Notes: a model not told the origin generated them from the letters alone. A stretch of 64,000 nt of DNA from an uncultured Bacteroidales bacterium (GCA_900321005.1 ONUF01000012.1:1-64000); one strand, 5' to 3'. Positions 50,004-58,066 are shown, numbered from the stretch's first letter. Made by a program: numbers and translations.

Positions 50004-51305
50004 TTACAAATTTCTAACTGCGGACATGAATTGATCGCCGCGGTCCTCGTAGGACTTGAAGAGGTCGAAGGAGGCACAGCAGGGGGAGAGGAGGACGGTG
50101 TCGCCGTCGTGAGCGGCGTGGTAGGCAGCTTGGACCGCGTCGTGGAGATTATCGGTGTCGATAATCTGCAATTGCTGATTGGTGATTGCTGATTGATGAT
50201 TTTTAAAATGTTCTCTCAGTTTTTCGTTATGGAGGCCCATGAAGACGAGGGTGTGGCACTTGGTGCGGACGAGTTCGTCAATCTCGGAGTAGTCATTGCC
50301 TTTGTCCTTGCCGCCGAGGATGAGGACCGTAGGGGTCGTCATGGACTCGAGGGCATACCAGCAGGAGTTGACATTGGTGGCTTTGGAGTCGTTGATGAAA
50401 CGCACGCCACGCACCGTAGCTACATACTGGAGGCGATGCGGGACACCTTGGAAAGACATGAGCGACTCGCGGATGACCTCTTTCTTAATACCCACCACGT
50501 TCGCCGCGATAGTAGCCGCCATGGAGTTGAGGACGTTATGCCGGCCCTTGAGCGCCAGTTCGTCTTCGCCCACCGGCAGGGGGTTGGGACAGGAGAAACC
50601 ATAGGGATAGAGGGTCGCGCCGAGGTGGAGTTTGCCCAGTTCGCGGTCGATGACCGGGTCTTCCGCCCAATAGATGAAGGCATCGTCCGCAGTCTGGTTG
50701 CGGGTGATGCGGAACTTGGCATCGACATAGTTCTGGAACTGAAAATCATAGCGGTCGAGGTGGTCGGGCGTGATATTCAGCAAGATGGCGATGTCGGCCT
50801 TGAAGTCATACATGTTATCGAGTTGGAAAGAGGAGAGCTCGATGACATAATAGTCGTGGTGCTCGCGCGCGACCTGCAGCGCCAGCGAGTTACCGATATT
50901 ACCCGCGAGGCCGACATTGAGTCCGGCATTGCGGAGGATATAATAGATGAGCGAGGTGGTGGTCGTCTTGCCGTTCGAACCGGTGATACAGATCATCTTC
51001 GCGTTCGTATATCTTGCCGCGAATTCTATTTCGGAGATGATCGGCGTACGTTGCGCCTGCAGCTTTTGGATGAGGGGCACGGTCAAAGGGATGCCGGGGG
51101 ATTTCACTACCTCGTCGGCATTCAAGATCAGGTCTTCCGTATGATGGCCGTCTTCCCAGGCGATGGCGTTCTGGTCGAGGAGGGCGCGATAGGGGTCGCT
51201 AATCGTGCCGAAATCCGAGACAAAGACATCGAAGCCTTTGGCTTTGGCTAAGATGGCTGCGCCTGTGCCGCTTTCGCCGGCGCCTAATATAACAATTCTA
51301 CGCAT
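50004..51305 (-). CDS. murD: UDP-N-acetylmuramoyl-L-alanine--D-glutamate ligase
   Basis: A 433-residue Mur ligase that adds D-glutamate to UDP-MurNAc-L-Ala in the cytoplasm. The N-terminal Rossmann domain opens RIVILGAGESGTGAAILA, and KSPGIPLTVPLIQ is a MurD block. The ATP-binding loop is TGSNGKTTTTSLI, with VIELSSFQLDNM and LNITPDHLDRYDFQFQNYVDAK following. The C-terminal domain has HRLQYVATVRGVRFINDSKATN and LSPCCASFDLFKSYEDRGDQF. A period-7 array encodes NHQSAITNQQLQI in a loop of this last domain. It lies between mraY and ftsW. Confidence 0.96.
   Translation of the reverse strand: MRRIVILGAGESGTGAAILAKAKGFDVFVSDFGTISDPYRALLDQNAIAWEDGHHTEDLILNADEVVKSPGIPLTVPLIQKLQAQRTPIISEIEFAARYTNAKMICITGSNGKTTTTSLIYYILRNAGLNVGLAGNIGNSLALQVAREHHDYYVIELSSFQLDNMYDFKADIAILLNITPDHLDRYDFQFQNYVDAKFRITRNQTADDAFIYWAEDPVIDRELGKLHLGATLYPYGFSCPNPLPVGEDELALKGRHNVLNSMAATIAANVVGIKKEVIRESLMSFQGVPHRLQYVATVRGVRFINDSKATNVNSCWYALESMTTPTVLILGGKDKGNDYSEIDELVRTKCHTLVFMGLHNEKLREHFKNHQSAITNQQLQIIDTDNLHDAVQAAYHAAHDGDTVLLSPCCASFDLFKSYEDRGDQFMSAVRNL
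50170..50204. repeat. Period-7 array (GATTGNT type) inside murD
   Basis: AATTGCT, GATTGGT, GATTGCT, GATTGAT, GATTTTT encode an Asn/Gln/His-rich loop of MurD. The consensus is the same as in ftsW and murE. Confidence 0.88.
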
Positions 51306-51319
51306 TGTTGTGTATAAAA

Positions 51320-51364
51320 GTTTATTGCCCTACGGGCAGTTTATATCGCTACGCGATGTTTATT
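51320..51364. repeat. GTTTA mini-hairpin repeats between murD and mraY
   Basis: GTTTATTGCCCTACGGGCA (51320-51338) and GTTTATATCGCTACGCGAT (51339-51357) are two 19-base units, each with a perfect 5-bp hairpin, followed by GTTTATT. They fill the intergenic gap and touch the mraY stop. Confidence 0.88.
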
Positions 51365-52646
51365 ATCTTATTTTTAGAGTCAATATAGTTAATGCGGCGA
51401 GGAGGAGGGTGACGATGCAGAAACGGAGGACGATCTTCTGCTCGTGGTGAAGGTTCTTATAGCCTTTCAAAAGGATGGTGCAGGTAGGGTCGTTCTTCAG
51501 GACCTGCTCGACGGAGGTGCGGTAATGGTCATGGAGCGGGGTGCGTTTCCAGACACGTACATGCTGACCCCGTTTCTTGTAGAACTTATAGACCTGCGTC
51601 TGGACGATGACGGAGACGCTCTCCATCAAGAAGATACCACAGAGGAGGGGGATGAGCAGCTCCTTATGGATGACCATGGCGCAGACGCCGATGATGCCGC
51701 CGACGGTGAGGCTGCCGGTGTCACCCAAGAAGACCTGAGCGGGGAAACCGTTGAACCACAGATAGCCGACGAGTGCGCCGACGAAAGAGGCGAGGAAGAC
51801 GACTAACTCTTCCGAACCGGGGATGTACATGACATCGAAATACTCCGCCCACACGACACTGCCGGAGGTGTAGGCGAGGATGAGCAAGGCGATGGCGATG
51901 ATGGCGGAGTTGCCGGCACACATACCGTCCATGCCGTCGTTGAGGTTGGCACCGTTGCTGACAGCGGCCACGACGAAGACGGTGAGGAGGACAAAGAAGA
52001 TCCAGCCGAAGCGGTACATGTTGCGCTCACCGGTCCAAGAGAAGAGGTCGGCGTAGTTGAAGTTATGATGCTTGACGAAGGGGATGGTGGTCTGCGTCGA
52101 TTTGATCTCCGGGGTCTTCTCCACCACGACGATATTGTTCTCGATATGCGAAGAGACGACCTCGTTCATGCTGACGGCCGGACAGAAACGGAGGGTGAGT
52201 CCGACGATGAGTCCGAGGGTGACCTGGCCGAAGATCTTGACCCATCCGTTGAGTCCGTCTTTGTTCTTACGGAAGGTCTTGATATAGTCGTCGGCGAAGC
52301 CGAGTGCGCCCATGAGGAGGGTGGTGACGAGCATGAGAATCATATACACGTTCGTCAGTTTGCCGAGCAGGAGGCAGGGCAGAAGGATGGCGGCGATGAC
52401 GATGAGTCCGCCCATGGTAGGTACTCCTTTCTTCGCCACATTGAAGGGGTCGGTTTTCTCGTCGCGCTGGGTCTCGGAGATATTATGGCGCTTCATGTAG
52501 TTGATGAAGGCGTTGCCGAACCAGATGGAGGTGACGAGGGCGATGATGCCGGCGGTGATGGCGCGGAAGGAGATGTAGGTCATAAGACGAGCTCCTGCCC
52601 AGTGGCCATACGTTGTGGTTAAATAATCTAATAAATGATAAAGCAT
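51363..52646 (-). CDS. mraY: Phospho-MurNAc-pentapeptide transferase
   Basis: A 427-residue inner-membrane enzyme that joins phospho-MurNAc-pentapeptide to undecaprenyl phosphate, giving lipid I. Ten helices are expected. KKGVPTMGGLIVI is the typical N-terminal motif, LGFADDYIK carries the metal-binding aspartates, GANLNDGMDGMCAGNSAI the NLxDGxDGL block, and FLGDTGSLTVGGIIG another catalytic aspartate. The segment KTPEIKSTQTTIPFVKHHNFNYAD is the longer periplasmic loop seen in Bacteroidetes MraY. GTTTA hairpin repeats flank it on both sides. Confidence 0.96.
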   Translation of the reverse strand: MLYHLLDYLTTTYGHWAGARLMTYISFRAITAGIIALVTSIWFGNAFINYMKRHNISETQRDEKTDPFNVAKKGVPTMGGLIVIAAILLPCLLLGKLTNVYMILMLVTTLLMGALGFADDYIKTFRKNKDGLNGWVKIFGQVTLGLIVGLTLRFCPAVSMNEVVSSHIENNIVVVEKTPEIKSTQTTIPFVKHHNFNYADLFSWTGERNMYRFGWIFFVLLTVFVVAAVSNGANLNDGMDGMCAGNSAIIAIALLILAYTSGSVVWAEYFDVMYIPGSEELVVFLASFVGALVGYLWFNGFPAQVFLGDTGSLTVGGIIGVCAMVIHKELLIPLLCGIFLMESVSVIVQTQVYKFYKKRGQHVRVWKRTPLHDHYRTSVEQVLKNDPTCTILLKGYKNLHHEQKIVLRFCIVTLLLAALTILTLKIR

Positions 52647-52656
52647 TGTTTGTACA

Positions 52657-52712
52657 GTTTATTGTGCTTCGCACGTTTATTGCCCTACGGGCAGTTTATA
52701 TCGCTTCGCGAT
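52657..52712. repeat. GTTTA mini-hairpin repeats between mraY and murE
   Basis: Three units are seen: GTTTATTGTGCTTCGCAC (52657-52674), GTTTATTGCCCTACGGGCA (52675-52693) and GTTTATATCGCTTCGCGAT (52694-52712). The second is identical to the unit at 51320-51338. Confidence 0.9.
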
Positions 52713-52714
52713 GT

Positions 52715-54208
52715 TCAGATGTATTTGCGTACTTGCTCGTGGTCGTCGAAGTGGGACTTGACGCCCTTGATGATCTGGTAGTCCTCGTGGCCTTTGCCGG
52801 CGATGAGGATGACGTCACCGGGTTGGGCGAGAGTGCAGGCGGTCTGGATGGCGGCGGCGCGGTCCTCGATGACGAGAGTAGAGAGGAGTTCGTCGGGCGT
52901 GAGTCCATCCGTCATGTCCTTGAGGATAGCCGCGGGTTCTTCGTCACGCGGGTTGTCGGAAGTCAGGATGAGTTGTTCGCTGCCCTGTTTCGCGATCTTA
53001 GCCATCATCGGTCGTTTGCCTTTGTCACGGTTGCCGCCGCAACCGATGACGGTGATGAGCTTCGCTGTGTATGCGCTGCGCGCGTTTATAGCTTTGCTGT
53101 TTAGGATTTCTCTAATTGTTTGGATGACATTATCGACGGCATCGGGGGTGTGGGCATAATCGACGATGGCGGTCCAACCCTTTGTGCTGCGGATGGTCTC
53201 GAAGCGTCCGTTAACGGGCGTGAGGGTACTCAAGACACGCAGGACCTCGAGTTCGTCAAAGCCGAGGTTGAGTGCGGCACCGTAGATACAGAGGAGGTTG
53301 GAGACATTGAACCGTCCGACGAGCGGCACAAAAACCTCCTTGCCGTTGATACTCAGCATCATGCCGTCAAAGCCTTCCTCGAGGATCTGCGCACGGTAGT
53401 CCGCCAGTGCGCGGGTGGAGTAAGTATGGACGGAAGCTTTGCAGTTCTGGGTCATGACGAGACCGTTGCGGTCGTCTTTGTTGGTGACCGCAAACGCCTC
53501 TTTCTTCAGTCCGTCGAAGAGGCGCTTCTTCGTATCGCGGTAGTTATCGAAGGTCTTATGGTAGTCGATATGATCGCGCGTGAGGTTGGTGAAGAGTGCT
53601 CCGTCGAAGTCGAGTCCTGCGATGCGCTCCTGGGCGATGGCGTGCGAACTCACCTCCATGAAAGCGTACGTACATCCGGCATCGACCATCCTTTTCAGGA
53701 GTCCGTTGAGTTCGATAGCGTCGGGCGTGGTATGCGTGGCAGGAACGGCTTCGGTCTCGATATAGTTGACGACCGTGGAGAGCAATCCGGCCTTGTGGCC
53801 GAGCGCGCGGGTGAGCTTGTAGAGGAGCGTGGCGATGGTGGTCTTGCCGTTGGTGCCCGTGACACCGACGAGGGTGAGCGCTTTGGAGGGTTCACCGAAC
53901 CATTTGGAGGCCAGAAGTCCCAACGCTTTATCGGTGTTTTCAACCAGAATAAAGGTGGGAGATTGATGATTGCTAATTGATGATTGCTGATTGATATATT
54001 CTCTCTTGGAGAGAACGACTGCGGCAGCGCCGTTGGCGACACAGGTGTCGATGAAGGTATGTCCATCTACTGCGGTGCCGACTTGGGCTACGAAGAGGTC
54101 GCTTTGTCCAATCTTACGGCTGTCAAAATGCAAACCGTGGATGTCCTTGTTCACGTCGCCGATCACCTCTATCGGCTCAATCGCTTTTAATAATTCGCTT
54201 AGAAGCAT
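52715..54208 (-). CDS. murE: UDP-MurNAc-tripeptide synthetase, meso-diaminopimelate type
   Basis: A 497-residue Mur ligase that adds the third peptide residue of the peptidoglycan stem. TGTNGKTTIATLLYKL is the ATP loop, TPDAIELNGLLKRMVDAG and MEVSSHAIAQERI the substrate site, and LTRDHIDYHKTFDNY the middle-domain motif. LTSDNPRDEEP holds the DNPR signature of enzymes that select meso-diaminopimelate over lysine. The C-terminus is GKGHEDYQIIKGVK. Two repeat elements are embedded: a period-7 array (INQQSSISNHQSP, near residue 75) and GTTTA-type hairpins (KAINARSAYTAK). Confidence 0.96.
   Translation of the reverse strand: MLLSELLKAIEPIEVIGDVNKDIHGLHFDSRKIGQSDLFVAQVGTAVDGHTFIDTCVANGAAAVVLSKREYINQQSSISNHQSPTFILVENTDKALGLLASKWFGEPSKALTLVGVTGTNGKTTIATLLYKLTRALGHKAGLLSTVVNYIETEAVPATHTTPDAIELNGLLKRMVDAGCTYAFMEVSSHAIAQERIAGLDFDGALFTNLTRDHIDYHKTFDNYRDTKKRLFDGLKKEAFAVTNKDDRNGLVMTQNCKASVHTYSTRALADYRAQILEEGFDGMMLSINGKEVFVPLVGRFNVSNLLCIYGAALNLGFDELEVLRVLSTLTPVNGRFETIRSTKGWTAIVDYAHTPDAVDNVIQTIREILNSKAINARSAYTAKLITVIGCGGNRDKGKRPMMAKIAKQGSEQLILTSDNPRDEEPAAILKDMTDGLTPDELLSTLVIEDRAAAIQTACTLAQPGDVILIAGKGHEDYQIIKGVKSHFDDHEQVRKYI
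53061..53103. repeat. GTTTA mini-hairpin repeats inside murE
   Basis: AGCTTCGCT, GTGTATGCGCTGCGCGC and GTTTATAGCTTTGCT followed by GTTTA form consecutive degenerate units (53084 and 53099 begin GTTTA). They encode a segment of the MurE C-terminal region. Confidence 0.65.
53961..53995. repeat. Period-7 array (GATTGNT type) inside murE
   Basis: Units GATTGAT, GATTGCT, AATTGAT, GATTGCT, GATTGAT encode a Ser/Asn/Gln-rich loop in the N-terminal domain of MurE. Confidence 0.9.
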
Positions 54209-54247
54209 ATTGTTGGGGTTGTTTTAAGAATAAAACAAAAATGTACA

Positions 54248-56044
54248 TTATCTTTTTTCGAGTTTGCGTTCGCCGTTGCGGAAGACGTAGCAGCCGGTGT
54301 AGGCCATGGTCTTCTCTGCGATGATGCGGACGGCGGTGCCGCAGTCCATACCGGCGTCATAGGGGAACTGCGGGTCCTCGATCATGCAGATACAGGTGTA
54401 CTGCGGGTTCTCCTCGGGGAAATAGCCGACGAAAGTCATGCGGTGGTGCTTGCCGGAATAGCCGTGTCCGGGGATGATGAGTTGGGCCGTGCCGGTTTTG
54501 CCGGCAATAGACACGAGTTTGGACTGCGCCTTGCGGCTCCATGGCTTGGCGGCCGCCGTGCCTAAATGGTCATCCCAGACGACATCATGGAGGGCCCCCT
54601 GTATATCCCGCAGCGTGCGCGACGAGCAGATAGACGACTTGACGACTTCGGGTCGGAAGGACCGGACGACATCGCCGTTCTGCCGGATAGAGGTGACGAG
54701 CATAGGCCGCATCATGCGTCCGCCGTTGGCGATGGCGTTATAGAACATGAGAATCTGCATCGGGCTCAGTTCGACAGAGTAGCCATACGACATCTTACTG
54801 AGGGTGACGGTGTCACGCGGTATGTCGATGCGCACTTTGTCGGCGCCGGGTATCTCGCAGTAGACGCTGTCCATGAGGCCCATGCGCTCGATCTTACGGA
54901 CGAACTTCTTCGCGGAGCCTTCGTAGCTGCGCGTGATGAGTTTGGCCAGGGCGATATTCGACGAGACCGCCAGGGCCGAGCGGACGGTGAGAAGCGTGTC
55001 CATAGGGTGAGCGTCGGTATGTTTGACGGAGAAATACTGCCAGGGTTGGCGCGTGATGGTGACGGTGTCGTCGATGGCGACTTTACCGTCGTCGAGTGCG
55101 GCGACGAGGGCGATGGTCTTGAAAGTCGAGCCGGGTTCGACACGCTGGACGGCATGGTTCTGTGCCTCGAAATAGTCGCCGGACTCGTTGTCGCGGTCGA
55201 GGTTGGCGATGGCGCGTATATAGCCGGTCTTGGTCTCCATGAGGATGGCGCAACCCCACTTGGCGTGGCGCTCGGCGGTCTTGGTCATGAGGGCGTTCTC
55301 GACGATATCCTGGAGGTTGGCGTCGATGGTGGTCATGATGTCGAGTCCGTCCTGGGCTTCGACTTCGGTGACGGACTCGTTGCGTCCGCCGATACGCTGG
55401 ATAGAGCTCATGCCGTCGATGCCGCGGAGCTCCTTGTCGAAACGTTTCTCGAGGCCGGAGTTGCCGCCTCCTCCGTCGCCGTAGATGCCGCCGATGGTGC
55501 GGCTGGCGAGGAGACCGAAGGGTTTGATACGACGGTACTGGTCTTCAAAGAAGACGCCGGATTTATATTTGCCTTTCTTGAGCAGCGGGTTGCGCTCGAG
55601 TTCGCGGCGCTGGAGGTAGTTGATGCGATGGTCACAGACACGGAGTCGTTTGTCAGAGCGGATATACGCCCGCGTGATGCGCGCCTTGTACTCCGCCTGC
55701 GTGTGCTCGGGTACGATGATAGACAGATCGCGCGCGAGGGTGTCGATGAAGGTGGTGAAGAGGTGGCCGTTATTGTCGTGAAGGGCAGGCACGCTCGCGT
55801 CCATGTACATGTAATACTGCGGCATGCTGGAGGCAAGGAGTTGACCGTTGCAGTCGAGGATATTCCCGCGCGTAGCTTGGATAGGTTTGCGGGTCGGCAC
55901 CTGCTTCTCCGCCACCTTGAGCCACTCGTCCCGCTCTACGACCTGGATATAGATGATCTTACCCATGACGGCGAGGAAGCCGCATAGGATGACCGCGAAG
56001 ATGATCGCAAAGCGCCAGACCGTATTTCGTTGCTCGTCAATCAT
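54248..56044 (-). CDS. ftsI: Septal penicillin-binding protein FtsI (PBP3)
   Basis: A 598-residue class B transpeptidase that cross-links septal peptidoglycan with FtsW. A membrane helix near residues 12-30 (FAIIFAVILCGFLAVMGKIIYIQ) precedes the pedestal domain (TRGNILDCNGQLLASSMPQYY). The transpeptidase domain has the nucleophile Ser306 in EPGSTFKTIALV (SxxK), the SxN motif in VSSNIALAKLI and KTGTAQL. No PASTA domains follow, whereas many Bacteroidetes FtsI proteins are longer, so this is a compact version. It overlaps ftsL by eight bases and precedes murE by 38. Confidence 0.94.
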   Translation of the reverse strand: MIDEQRNTVWRFAIIFAVILCGFLAVMGKIIYIQVVERDEWLKVAEKQVPTRKPIQATRGNILDCNGQLLASSMPQYYMYMDASVPALHDNNGHLFTTFIDTLARDLSIIVPEHTQAEYKARITRAYIRSDKRLRVCDHRINYLQRRELERNPLLKKGKYKSGVFFEDQYRRIKPFGLLASRTIGGIYGDGGGGNSGLEKRFDKELRGIDGMSSIQRIGGRNESVTEVEAQDGLDIMTTIDANLQDIVENALMTKTAERHAKWGCAILMETKTGYIRAIANLDRDNESGDYFEAQNHAVQRVEPGSTFKTIALVAALDDGKVAIDDTVTITRQPWQYFSVKHTDAHPMDTLLTVRSALAVSSNIALAKLITRSYEGSAKKFVRKIERMGLMDSVYCEIPGADKVRIDIPRDTVTLSKMSYGYSVELSPMQILMFYNAIANGGRMMRPMLVTSIRQNGDVVRSFRPEVVKSSICSSRTLRDIQGALHDVVWDDHLGTAAAKPWSRKAQSKLVSIAGKTGTAQLIIPGHGYSGKHHRMTFVGYFPEENPQYTCICMIEDPQFPYDAGMDCGTAVRIIAEKTMAYTGCYVFRNGERKLEKR

Positions 56045-56357
56045 GGGTTATCTTAGTTGGTGGGATGCGGTTTTCCTGGAGGGTGCTGCCTTGTTCTCTG
56101 AGTGCCGCGGCGACCTGCGACTGGCGGGTGGTGTTGGTGAGTCGGGCACTGATGGTCATATAGCGGAATTTGGCATCGAGCATCTCCTTCTTGGTGTCGG
56201 TGAGGCGGTGCTGCTGGCGGCCGGCCTGGTAGCCCATGAAGATATAGACAAAGACCAGCACGACAATGAGGGCGATGAGGGGGTACTGATCGCGGATGGC
56301 TTTGCTTCGCAAAACATCGCCATTTAACCAAGATTGTATGTCGTGTGTGTCTGCCAT
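56037..56357 (-). CDS. ftsL: FtsL-like division protein
   Basis: A 106-residue bitopic membrane protein: a short cytoplasmic N-terminus, one helix (YPLIALIVVLVFVYIFMGYQAG, about residues 25-46) and a periplasmic coiled coil (HRLTDTKKEMLDAKFRYMTISARLTN). Sequence identity in this family is weak, so the name rests on topology and on position between rsmH and ftsI, where ftsL is conserved. It would bridge FtsQ/FtsB-type proteins to FtsW-FtsI. It overlaps ftsI by eight bases. Confidence 0.8.
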   Translation of the reverse strand: MADTHDIQSWLNGDVLRSKAIRDQYPLIALIVVLVFVYIFMGYQAGRQQHRLTDTKKEMLDAKFRYMTISARLTNTTRQSQVAAALREQGSTLQENRIPPTKITHD

Positions 56358-56363
56358 TAAAGT

Positions 56364-56391
56364 AATCAGTATTCAGTAGTCAGTAGTCAGC
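56364..56391. repeat. Period-7 array (AGTCAGT type) at the rsmH 3' end
   Basis: Units AATCAGT, ATTCAGT, AGTCAGT, AGTCAGC fill the gap between ftsL and rsmH and cover the rsmH stop codon. The consensus is nearly that of the array at 29.28 kb. Confidence 0.85.
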
Positions 56392-57286
56392 TTTTCTTTT
56401 CGGCGATGCGGAGTTTGGCGCTGCGGGCGCGGGGGTTAGCGGCGACTTCTTCTGGCGAGGCTTCGCGGCCTTTCTCAATCAATTTGAAAGGCGTGAGGAT
56501 ATTGCCGTAGAAATCTTTCTCGATAGTGCCCTCGAGGTTGCCGCTGCGCAGGAAATTCTTGACGAGTCGGTCTTCGAGGGAGTGGTAGGTGAGGATGGCG
56601 ATACGTCCGCCCGGGGCGAGCAGGTCGCGCGCGGCGACGAGCATATCACGGAGCGCGCCGAGTTCATCGTTGACCTCGATACGCAGGGCCTGGAAGAGCC
56701 GCGCCAGTTCTTTGGACTGCTCGGCGGGTATGCGCGAGGCGGCGACGAGGTCTTCGGTTCGGAGAATCGCCTTCTGGCTGCGCGCCCGGCAGAGGTTTTT
56801 CGCGATGGCGCGTCCGCTGTTGAGTTCGCCGTAGAGGTAGAAAATACGCGCGAGGTCTTCTTCGGAATAGGTATTGACGATGTCGGCGGCGGTGCGCTTG
56901 GCGGTTTGGTTCATCCGCATGTCGAGCGGCGCCGGGAAGCGGAAACTGAAGCCGCGTTCGGGACAATCGAAATGGTGAAAGCTGACGCCGAGGTCGGCGA
57001 GCAGTCCGTCGATAGCGGTGACGCCGTAGTAATCGAGCCAGTTGCGGAGGTATCGGAAGTTACTATGCACGAAAGTCCACCGCGGGTCGTCGATGGCGTT
57101 GGCGAGCGCATCGGCATCCTGGTCGAACGAGAAGAGACGGCCGCCATCGTTTGTCAGCTCTTTCATTATAGCGCGGCTGTGCCCTCCTCCTCCGAAGGTT
57201 ACGTCCACATAGGTCCCCGCCGGCTTGATATTCAAACCTTCGATCGTTTCCTTTAACATTGCGGGGATGTGGTAGACGGTGGACAT
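56387..57286 (-). CDS. rsmH: 16S rRNA (cytosine1402-N4)-methyltransferase RsmH
   Basis: A 299-residue SAM-dependent methyltransferase that modifies C1402 of 16S rRNA in the decoding site. HIPAMLKETIEGLNIKPAGTYVDVTFGGGGHSRAI contains the SAM motif FGGGGHS, followed by FSFDQDADAL. LADLGVSFHHFDCPERGFSFRF and LDMRMNQ are diagnostic. The C-terminal AILTYHSLEDRLVKNFL and NPRARSAKLR are the usual substrate blocks. It sits second in the division cluster after mraZ, as is typical. Its upstream gap is filled by a TTTAATG repeat. Confidence 0.97.
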   Translation of the reverse strand: MSTVYHIPAMLKETIEGLNIKPAGTYVDVTFGGGGHSRAIMKELTNDGGRLFSFDQDADALANAIDDPRWTFVHSNFRYLRNWLDYYGVTAIDGLLADLGVSFHHFDCPERGFSFRFPAPLDMRMNQTAKRTAADIVNTYSEEDLARIFYLYGELNSGRAIAKNLCRARSQKAILRTEDLVAASRIPAEQSKELARLFQALRIEVNDELGALRDMLVAARDLLAPGGRIAILTYHSLEDRLVKNFLRSGNLEGTIEKDFYGNILTPFKLIEKGREASPEEVAANPRARSAKLRIAEKKS

Positions 57287-57287
57287 T

Positions 57288-57343
57288 GTTTAATGTTTAA
57301 TGTTTAATGTTTAATGTTTAATGTTTAATGTTTAATGTTTAGG
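57288..57343. repeat. Perfect heptamer repeat GTTTAAT x7 between mraZ and rsmH
   Basis: Seven exact GTTTAAT copies (57288-57336) and one GTTTAGG fill the whole gap between the rsmH start and the mraZ stop. The near-perfect copies suggest recent expansion and possible copy-number variation. A shorter version of the same motif is at 60.25 kb. Confidence 0.95.
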
Positions 57344-57784
57344 GGACATTTTTGCACGGAGGCGGGCGGCGAGTTCGGTTTGGGAGAGTCGTTTAGCAGC
57401 GAAGGTATCGGGAGTCCAGAGTGCAAAGCGGTTGAGCATGCCGACAAAGAGCACATCGTTTTGCGCACCGATGGTCTCGAGGTTTTTCTTCTGCAGCAGG
57501 ATACGACCCTGGCCGTCCATCTCCAGGTACTCGGCATCCGCCATGAACTGCATGAGGATGAGTTGGTCTTCGGGATCCCACTCGTCGAGTGCGGCGCGGA
57601 GGGTCTCCACTTTCTCGTTCCACACCGCTTCGGGGTAGAACATAAGGCACTCGTTGTCGGTGTCACGGCGCATGACGATACGCTTCGCGTTCGTCTCGGC
57701 CAGGATCCGGCGATAGGTGGCGGGGATAAAGATGCGTCCCTTCTCGTCCAAGCGTCCTTCGATATTTCCTACAAATGTTTGCAT
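57332..57784 (-). CDS. mraZ: MraZ, transcriptional regulator of the division cluster
   Basis: A 150-residue MraZ with two SpoVT-AbrB-like double-psi beta-barrel halves: GNIEGRLDEKGRIFIPATYRRIL and MDGQGRILLQKKNLETIG, each with the DxKGR/DGQGR-type motif. It binds direct repeats upstream of its own promoter and controls the dcw operon. The start codon is directly followed upstream by an eight-copy TATGTGT array, its promoter lies beyond that, and two TGGGG/TGGTG repeats spaced by five bases lie just upstream of the promoter. The C-terminus (RLRAKMSPKH) is encoded at the edge of the GTTTAAT repeat. Confidence 0.95.
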   Translation of the reverse strand: MQTFVGNIEGRLDEKGRIFIPATYRRILAETNAKRIVMRRDTDNECLMFYPEAVWNEKVETLRAALDEWDPEDQLILMQFMADAEYLEMDGQGRILLQKKNLETIGAQNDVLFVGMLNRFALWTPDTFAAKRLSQTELAARLRAKMSPKH

Positions 57785-57785
57785 A

Positions 57786-57841
57786 TATGTGTTATGTGTT
57801 ATGTGTTATGTGTTATGTGTTATGTGTTATGTGTTATGTGT
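57786..57841. repeat. Perfect heptamer repeat TATGTGT x8 in the mraZ leader
   Basis: Eight exact TATGTGT copies lie between the mraZ promoter (57865) and the mraZ ATG (57784), so they form nearly all of the untranslated leader. Confidence 0.95.
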
Positions 57842-57864
57842 AGCGTTTAATGATTTTTCGGGTG

Positions 57865-57872
57865 CAAAGGTA
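57865..57872 (-). promoter_or_regulatory. Promoter of mraZ and the division cluster
   Basis: Minus-strand TACCTTTG (plus CAAAGGTA at 57865-57872) matches the Bacteroidetes -7 box. The nearest TTG (plus CAA at 57896-57898) is 23 bases upstream, slightly long. The leader before the mraZ ATG would be about 75 bases, mostly repeat. Confidence 0.7.
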
Positions 57873-57890
57873 CAAAAAATATTTGAATTC

Positions 57891-57905
57891 CACCACAATT
57901 CCCCA
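57891..57905 (-). promoter_or_regulatory. Candidate MraZ operator (TGGGG-N5-TGGTG)
   Basis: On the minus strand TGGGG, five bases, TGGTG lies directly upstream of the mraZ promoter. MraZ of E. coli binds TGGGN repeats separated by five-base spacers, so position and spacing both fit autoregulation. Confidence 0.5.
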
Positions 57906-58014
57906 CAAAAAATTTTATCAATTGTTTTATCAACAGCATTTCGACAGACAAAATGAGTAATAATATTACTGAAAATCAGCAACTTAAATGAGTTATTAAC
58001 AATTTAACGAAAAG

Positions 58015-58029
58015 TGGGGTAAAATGGGG
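58015..58029 (+). promoter_or_regulatory. Second TGGGG-N5-TGGGG pair upstream of tRNA-Leu
   Basis: TGGGG, TAAAA, TGGGG at 58015-58029 has the ten-base periodicity of MraZ boxes and lies on the plus strand, 40 bases upstream of the tRNA promoter. Whether it acts on mraZ, the tRNA or neither is unknown. Confidence 0.35.
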
Positions 58030-58066
58030 TGGTATATTTTGCACCGCAATTTTTTTAGCGAAATTC

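Noticed and set aside
57288..57841. CRISPR-like array
   Set aside because: The units are 7 bases in direct tandem with no spacers and there are no cas genes.
57910..58010. Possible replication origin with DnaA-box-like TTATCAACA and TTATTAACA
   Set aside because: The boxes are imperfect and few, no dnaA or dnaN is near, and an AT-rich divergent promoter region explains the sequence.
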